Origin: Daucus carota subsp. sativus
Taxonomy: Eukaryota; Streptophyta; Magnoliopsida; Apiales; Apiaceae
Direction of reading: 5' to 3'
DNA length: 64,000 nucleotides
Assembly: GCF_001625215.2 (NCBI RefSeq)
Contig: NC_030385.2
Location: forward strand, 35,675,598-35,739,597
Each line of letters opens with the position of its first letter. Position 1 is the first letter of the stretch. Below are positions 57,022 through 64,000 of the stretch, one piece after another. Position numbers and translations under genes: made by a program. The notes beneath the pieces are model-generated. The model worked only from the letters and a program-made list of their open reading frames with translations. It had not been told where the DNA came from and did not search any database.

Positions 57022-57590
57022 GGCAGACAGCTGGATGCTTAACTCAGAGAAGATAAGTTGGATCTGCTCAAAATCTTTTTACAGGGACAAATTGCTGTGG
57101 CGTGCTGAAGTAATTAAGTCAAGTGTAGCAACTTGCACTAAAAAGATATACCCTATCTTCCCTGTACCATTGCATTGTGAAAAGTTTACAATGTTAAAAA
57201 AAGATTGGAATCATTAATATATTATAACTCATGGCCACCAAGCAAATTAATATATGCATGGAGATAGTGATGAGATACCCTGTCAATGTTTTTATTTTAT
57301 TTTATCTTAAATGAAATGAAAAGAGAGGGACAGATGTGCATTGGTAACTAGCACAGGTGGTGCTCAAATGACTAATCTAAGTTTATTAATGCAAAATTAG
57401 TAAGACTTGGCTTTAAGAAGAAAAAGAGAACACTCAAGGGAGGAGAGAAACCGGGAAAAAGGGAGAAAAACAAGAGACACGATGAAGCAAGACTAATAGA
57501 GTTATAATCAAGGAGATAGAAAAAGCTGTTTGTGTAAGAGGATAAGGGCATAAGGCAAGGTATTAGAGGGAAGAGTAGGAGGGATTTTTT
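57022..57590 (-). promoter_or_regulatory. TGD1 5' UTR and promoter region
   Basis: Upstream of the only exon 1. A TATA-like TTATAATATATTAATG lies about 190 bp before the ATG (57212-57227, minus). A long pyrimidine-rich stretch on the minus strand follows further upstream (57415-57490). The 75- and 60-codon frames here are low complexity. Confidence 0.45.
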
Positions 57591-58745
57591 CTGGCACACA
57601 AAGCGTTATGCGAACCAAGGCGCAAAACTCCCTGGAGCCTAGGCGCAAAGCACAAAAGCAAGGTGTGCGCTTCTTTGAAGTTAATTGCACATTTTACAAT
57701 TTTATAAAATAATAAGTACTTTTTAGGTTATATATAAATTTATATATGGTTAAAATATAATTTATAATTCATAATATATTAAATCACAATTTAGGGCAAA
57801 AATAATGTGATTTGTACTTTATAATATATTAAATTATACTTCTAGAGGGGGAAAAACATCCTAAAAACATTAAAATCAAACTTTTAGTTTTATAGGCTGA
57901 ATTCTAGGCTTCCAACATTATTAGTGGTAGAGGCTTCCGGCTTCCAACAAGGCTCATTTATGTTGATGGCTTCATTCGTAAACCATTTTGTCCGATAGCC
58001 TCTATTGTCGTATCAAAAGTATCAAATTTCACTGCACTTAATGGAAATACCAGCTTCGTACACCAATATTGCAAAGTTGTACAAGCCCGCCCTGGCCCTT
58101 AATTTGTTCTAAAGATTATCCTTTTCATCCAACCTTGTCTTTTCCTTAAGCTTTTGCACCATTTTCTAAAGATGAAGCCTCAACAATAAATCAAGTAGCC
58201 CCTTCATTTGCAATATTGAAGTTGAGGTATCAGATGTCTTTTTGACGCTCTTTTGAAGAATTTCAATGTCCTCTAAATCTTCTGAATCTGATCACAGATT
58301 TTGGGTGCTTCTTGCCAGCCATGTACTCTTCAATCTCTTTTTTCAGCTCTGATGGAACTTTTGGACAGCCATTTGCATTTCTTCGACATCTAATAACATG
58401 TTCTTCCACTTTGTGGACTCCTGTTTGTTTCCCTTTTTGATGTCGTTCGAAGCTGAAATAGCCTTTTTATTTGGGCTTATAAATCTTATTTTTGTTTAGG
58501 GTTAGTACTTTTGGGCCATAGAATAGACCCAATAACATTAATGACATTATTGTGCGCTTAGCTTCACTAAAGCGGGGTTTTCTATCATTTCGCAATTAGG
58601 CGCGCTTTGCGCTTCAAGGCCAGAAGCGCGAGCCTGACTGAAGTTCTTCGCCTCGGCATAAGTGAGGCGCCAAGGGTTCGCTTTGTTGCTCTTTGTGCCT
58701 AGGCGAACGCCGGGCGCTCTTTTCACAATCACAACACTGGGCACA
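57591..58745 (-). mobile_element. Degenerate hAT-type element with GCGC-rich ends
   Basis: Both ends carry related GC-rich sequence (AAGGCGCAAA...GCCTAGGCGCAAAGC near 57620; its inverse GTGCCTAGGCGAACGCC near 58696), outside of AT-rich non-coding DNA. In between lies a remnant of a BED-finger transposase. The right boundary string ...ATCACAACACTGGG matches an end type I associate with a common plant repeat. No target duplication found. Confidence 0.5.
58140..58450 (-). pseudogene. hAT transposase BED-finger remnant
   Basis: The minus strand reads EEHVIRCRRNANGCPKVPSE followed by LKKEIEEYMAGKK, the spacing and C...PKVP...EI motif of the linker after a BED zinc finger in plant hAT transposases, before stops and frameshifts. 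Recognition is from motif memory. Confidence 0.45.
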
Positions 58746-60849
58746 TACAAGTGAAGTGAAAGTTGAGGCATGTATATACATATTAAAGTTGAGCTTTTAC
58801 ATCACGCATATTATTTAAGGTATGATAATTACTTCTAACGTACTTAAATATTTTCTTTCATTTTATGTTGAAAAATGTAGATCTTATTATCGTTATATAA
58901 GGTAATTAAGCTTACGTCTTAAAAGGTGTTCGGTGATTTGATTGTGAAGCTAATATTATACAATAGCCAGTGATGATTCAATTTTCCGGTTCCTACAGTC
59001 AGAAAATGCATTCGCCATCAAGAATCACGTATGCTAATGATGGTGTCATTGTGTTCTATAAATCATTCGTATCTAAGGACTTCCGCTTCATATACTCGGG
59101 GCATAAAACAGCTTCATCCACTAAGAAATGATCGTTTAGTAAAGAAACAACAATAGGGGTTCAAAGTTTTTTTCCCATCATTTCCAACATTCTTTTTAAT
59201 AAACGGGGGTCTTCCGGATGCAACATCTCTACTCCTAAGAGTAGGGATAGGGTAAGGTCTGGGTATATCTCACCCTCCAAACACCCTACTTCCAAGTGGC
59301 ATAAACCCTAAACACGGGGCCAAAAAAATGGTTAAACCTGATTTCTAACCAAAACAAACCCCTAAACTGCTGTATCATTTTGGGTCTAATTAGTTTAACA
59401 TAGTGCAGCTAAGATCTTTAACTTGTACGGATTCAACATATAACAGCACCACTACAGAACTACACATAAGAAAAATTAGCAATTGAGCATATATACAAAC
59501 ATAACCATAGTCTTTAATTTGCATTCACGCTCAATTACTAACTACCACTTTCGAGCATAAATGAAAATATGCATACATAAAAACATATAATATCAACATC
59601 ACTACAAATGAACATTCAACAGAGACAAACCCCAACTCAATTTAGCAAAAGCTAACAAGTAAAAAAGCAAAATCTTGATTTATAACAAGTGAAAAAGCAT
59701 ATGAGGAACAAGAATTGAATAGATAGGATATGAAAATTTACCAGAAAAGCATCGGAGAGAGCTAAAGATTGAAGCTTTAGAATCTGGGTTGCCACAAACA
59801 AGGGTAAATGTTCAAGCTTTTCTCCTCAAGTTTAGTATAGTGCGAGTTCATATACGGTTTTACAAGGATACGAATGTACGTAAATATTTCTAGGGTCTAG
59901 GTCCCAGAGGTACATCGGAATATCCTGCCAGGATTAAAATAAAATTTAAGTATGTATGGTTTAGTGGGGAAAAATTTATTTTTATGTTTTTCTCTTCAAC
60001 GTTTTTTTAGCGTTAAAATTTGTTTTAATTTTGACTGCTGGATATTTATCCAACTGAAGAACCTGTATGTTTTTTTAACATGTCCTAGCAACCCATATTT
60101 CTAAAGTCGCTGTGAAATTGTTGAGATACTATCAAATTATATATATATTTAAATTTATTCATTTTTCTTTTTTAAGAATATATGGAGATATGATTTTATT
60201 TGGTGAAATTCCATTTTATTGACTGAAATAGTTTTATTTTATCAGTTGAAATTTGAAATAGTGATCAGAAAACATGGTGATTTAGTAACCAAAATGATAA
60301 TAAAAAAATAAATTAAAATACACAAAATTGTAAGAGTTGGAAAGTACAAATCAAAGTTATTTAAATTTTTTACACCTAAATGTTACAATTGAAAGAGTTT
60401 TTTTTTTAATTTCATAATCCAAGTTGCAAGTTGCAAAACAGAAATAAATTTCAATTTATCTCATTTTTATCACTATTCATTCAACTTCTCAATGCTTGGT
60501 TATCCAAACTCACATACAATGACAATAAAAGGGAGTTTTTATTTTTACTTTTTATATGATTAAACACGATCACACACCTGTTTCGTCAAATTCGAACGCT
60601 CAACATACCTGTCTTGTCTTTAACAATGATCGAACCCTCGATATCCTGTAAAGAGAGCGAGAGAGATACCATTGCAGCAAGAAGCTGCTGCTAATAATCA
60701 GATGGAGTTCTGAAGATGCTCTGTTACATTTCTGTATATCATATAATGAATTGTCAAACAATGGAGAATCCGCTGTTTTGATCACATTAAGTGACTGAAT
60801 CAATTATAATCTTATAACTGTTGCTAACTACAACAATAAGGCATCTCGC
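58746..60849. other. Intergenic DNA between TGD1 and YIF1
   Basis: No gene seen. Around 59215-59290 the string GGGTAAGGTCTGGGTATATCTCACCCTCC resembles a dispersed plant SINE-type repeat, but only a fragment remains. 60000-60600 is AT-rich and is likely the 3' flank of YIF1. Confidence 0.45.
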
Positions 60850-62560
60850 TCAAAATAACCAGTTCAGGCTGATGTTGCCAAGCCACACATATAGTGGGAG
60901 TTGAGCTAAAGCTATGAAGAGCAGGAGGTAGTGGTGCCTGCTTGAGTCGTATGTCCTCACCTCCGCAAAAAGGACTCTCTTCATTGTCTTTACCAAGAAA
61001 ATTCCCATGCATAAGCACGTCCATGGCATCAAAAAGTAGTACGAATAGCTCCACACGATTTTCACGAATACAGCTAAACACATACCCGTAAAGGTATATC
61101 CAGCATATGCGACAATATCAAGTAAAGGTGCCTCACCGCTACCCAATGAAAACAATGACATCTTTAATAGTGAAACTTGCAAGAACCAACCTACCAAACC
61201 CTTGATAAACAGCCAATTCAGAGCTTCGGGGGTAAACCTGTTAAAAAAAGAAGTGAATTCAAATCAAACTGTTTTGTTTCACCATACATCTTTCCTAAGT
61301 ACAAAAATGACCAACAATGATGAAAAATACGGTGCACCCCCCACCCCACCCCCCCAAAAAAAAAACGCAGTCATCATATGGTAAAACCAGGACTATATGG
61401 TAAGTATTTGTCAAATATGTATGTACTATCTGCAGGCCAAGATATGAAAGCAATAAGCATTTTTCCCCCCGTGTAAAGTTTTATTGACGTGTAAAGAACA
61501 AAAGATGAGAAATATAGTCTTATACTAACTTCGTAGTATTTGGTGCTCCAAGAAAGGAAATCTAGGATATGATCCTACATTTATATAGTGATCTTATTAA
61601 TAATAATAGAAAATGAGTAGTTGCTCAGAGATAGGAAGATAATAAAGCTTTACCCGTAAGCAAAAAATAAAATATTGAGGTTGTAAGTTGTTACAATAAG
61701 TACACAATGACTCCAACCATTATTATTTAATATATTGACATATGAAAAAACTTGGTGATTCTGAAACTTGATTATTTGATCTAATGACACGAAGGAACTT
61801 GGTCATTCTGAAACTTACTTTCCATGAAGACCCAATGAGAACCCCGCAAGAACAACGTAGGTACCAAATGCCATGAATGGAATATACAGATCTGGAGCAT
61901 TAATATCATATATTGGGGGCTTGTAAGAAAGTCTACCACCAACTGGTTCAGTAATTCTTGTCCAATGACCCTGATATAGCAGAACAGAGAAGAATGAGCG
62001 AAGTTTAAATTGTTTTAAAAGAGAAAAAAGGGGAAGAAATTGTATAAAACTTACTCTGTGAAGGAAAGGAAATAGAACGACCTTCAATTTATTTCTCACA
62101 TAATGGTCATTGACTTGAAAGTAGTATTGGGGATCTGAGAAATACCTACTTATCTGTTTACACAAAACAAATGTTGATATATGTCCAAAGATCATATCTT
62201 AAAATAATGTTGAAAATGTATCCTAGATATTTCAAAAGATCATACTCACAAGCCACAATTACTTTATTAGTAAACATTTTTAGAAGCAACTTTGCATACA
62301 AAATAATTGCCTTCCCTAGAACCCGAAGCAGGATTCTGAAAAAATGAAACGATTTGACTTGATACTAGATGAATTCAAAATAATGCTTCTAATTACAGCA
62401 TGCTACTTACATTGCTTTGCACGTACTCTGAACTTGATCCTAAAATTTTCTCTCCATAAGCGCCCAGTCCACCTCTAATAAGCCCTGAACCAGCACCAGA
62501 GAAAGCATTCCCAAAGGGAATTTTCTGTGCATCTGGCGGGTTTCCCATATTATCAAACAT
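60850..62560 (-). CDS. YIF1: YIF1 family protein (YIF1B-like), ER-Golgi trafficking
   Basis: Four coding exons: 62560-62411, 62153-62055, 61970-61819 and 61237-60850, all with GT-AG sites, summing to 789 nt and 262 residues, the usual size for plant YIF1. It starts MFDNMGNPPDAQKIPFGNAF and continues GAGSGLIRGGLGAYGEKILG. It then has the family core RYFSDPQYYFQVNDHYVRNK, LFPFLHRGHWTR and PPIYDINAPDLYIPFMAFGT, and five hydrophobic segments from there to the end (GFSLGLHG, GWFLQVSLLK, LLDIVAYAGYTFTGM, YYFLMPWTCLCMGIFL, LLLFIALAQLPLYVWLG). YIF1 partners YIP1/RAB GTPases in early secretory membranes. The ATG is two bases into its exon, after acceptor GCCTCAG, so a 5' UTR intron precedes it. Single copy, outside the duplication. 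Confidence 0.95.
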
Positions 62561-62562
62561 GT

Positions 62563-63876
62563 CTGAGGCACAAACATGAAAAACAGATATATTTACATGG
62601 TCCCTTTTGCTTTAAAACAGCACTATAATATAAACAGAATGTCCAAATGTAATGCAGCAATATATTTATATCTGATCAATTGTTGCACTACATTGATTTA
62701 AGAAAATTTAATGCTTTCTAAAGCTGGATAAAAGAAAAGAAAATTTCTACCCAAACAATATTAAATCTAAGGACTTCAGAAAAATCTGTAGCTCAACTGC
62801 TTCAGTAAACGGACCAATGTGCAAACAAGGCTAGACTCTTTTAACTAACAATCTGGCATCAATTTAAGTGCCTTGCCATTCAAAAGCAATCGGGAACAAG
62901 AGCTACAGCGTAGGAAGCATAGGGTGCGGGGTGCTGGTACGGGGATACAGGAATTCGGCAAATATAAGAATATGATGATTAGGCTGCGGGGGGTTCGGCA
63001 AATAGTAAAATATTAGAAATATATATTATGCATGTATTTCAAGAGCTACCTTTACATTTAACCTAAATAATCAAATAAATAGTTCACTGTCCTTAAAATT
63101 TTACATAATAATTACTTGAGAACACAATTGTTGCATTATAAGGTAGTTAAGTGATTAAGCAATCGACTAGTTACAGAATTAATCATTTAACAAGCATCCC
63201 AAGAATCCCCCGTGAACCCATGAATCGAGTGTGCACTGCAGCAAGTGAGCGAAGAATGAATCTTCTTTCTAGGCTACAGCACATGGAATGTATTACCTAT
63301 CTTACTCTCATATTAACCCTATGTCCTTAGTAGTGAGCTTATTCAGGTTACATATTTCCCAACACTCCCCCCTTACTCAAAAGCCCTTTTCCTTAAGGAT
63401 TAAGGGAAGGATCCCTAGGAGGACAATATTCCAACTAAATTTCTACACTAAGTTCATAAGATCTCGAGGCCCCGGCATTTCAACTCAAGACAGTAGGGCC
63501 CAAGGAGATGTAAATTGGGTACAAGATCTTTCAGAATAACTGGCAGTATACTGTATTACCAAATTCACATTTTCCAGTTCACAAATATAAGGAACTCTAA
63601 CCAGTACAACAATCAACACCCATATAATAATACATTCACGTTAGATCTCTCTTTTCTTCCCTATCAAGAAACAGATGCTGATCAAGAAAGAGATACATCT
63701 AAGAACTCATATAAATGTGACACATAGAGAGAAAGAAAAAAAATCTAAATTTTCACTATAAACACTAAAATGAAACCCCCAATACACCCACATGAATTAT
63801 TAGTTTTTCATGAATTTGCAGTAAACAATAACACATAAAACGTTAATATAGAGAGAGACATAAACGGATGGCTTAC
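62563..63876 (-). other. YIF1 5' UTR intron
   Basis: 1.3-kb intron between a non-coding exon and the first coding exon. Short frames at 63288-63727 on the plus strand lack motifs. A GGGTGCGGGGTGCTGG-type stretch at 62921-63000 is the only unusual composition. Confidence 0.55.
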
Positions 63877-64000
63877 TTGGCTTACAATAACAAGATTGAA
63901 AAGGGTAGATGAGCAGAGCTAATGGGATCTGTAGAGATTAGAAAATGAGTGAAGCCTTTGCTTTACTGCTGCTTCACTTTTTGCTCCAAGAAATAGCAAA
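63877..64000 (-). other. YIF1 non-coding first exon
   Basis: The minus strand has no ATG between 64000 and the donor CCAA|GTAAGC at 63877 (alternative ATT|GTAAGCC at about 63886). The TSS lies at or beyond the right window edge. Confidence 0.5.

Overview
The window is a stretch of a plant nuclear genome, almost certainly a eudicot. It is AT-rich and intron-bearing, and its recognisable genes are plant-type: a LOB-domain (LBD) transcription factor, the chloroplast lipid-import permease TGD1, a YIF1 trafficking protein and a snoRNA locus. It also carries Stowaway, PIF/Harbinger, hAT, CACTA, Mutator-like, LINE, TRIM and LTR insertions and an endogenous pararetrovirus. All work is by eye; nothing was searched against a database.

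Layout. 1-540 (minus) is the 5' end of an LBD16/29-like gene whose second exon runs off the left edge. 0.6-11.2 kb is gene-poor, AT-rich DNA with several terminal-inverted-repeat (TIR) elements. 11.5-12.35 kb looks like a small C/D-box snoRNA locus with a telo-box/site-II promoter. 12.34-56.8 kb is a nested segmental duplication. I divide it into blocks A, B, C, D and T (T = TGD1 exon 2 with part of intron 1). Unit 1 (12.34-35.26 kb) has A-B-C-D but no T. Unit 2 (35.26-46.96 kb) has A-B-C-D-T. Unit 3 (47.5-57.0 kb) has B-C-D-T. Blocks C and D are themselves diverged paralogues. Each carries a spliced minus-strand transcription unit with a conserved TATA box, and C also carries a fragment of TGD1 upstream of it. 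The basic module is therefore 'spacer + small gene + TGD1', duplicated once and then roughly triplicated.

Because three copies are present, many mobile elements can be read against an intact empty site a few kb away. Unit 1 has absorbed most of them: a MULE, PIF and hAT MITEs, four Stowaways including one at its flank in B, a 5'/3'-fused LINE, a 4.27-kb LTR, and a rearranged florendovirus-like pararetrovirus in a TA microsatellite. Unit 2 holds a textbook 612-bp TRIM and two hAT MITEs. Unit 3 holds a PIF MITE and another small element.

TGD1 is present twice with identical exon-2 proteins, but only the right copy (55562-57021) has exon 1, with the start codon and the start of the transit peptide. 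The left copy is cut in intron 1. To the right lie a hAT relic (57.6-58.7 kb) and a complete five-coding-segment... in fact four-coding-exon YIF1 gene (60850-62560, minus) with a non-coding 5' exon at the right edge.
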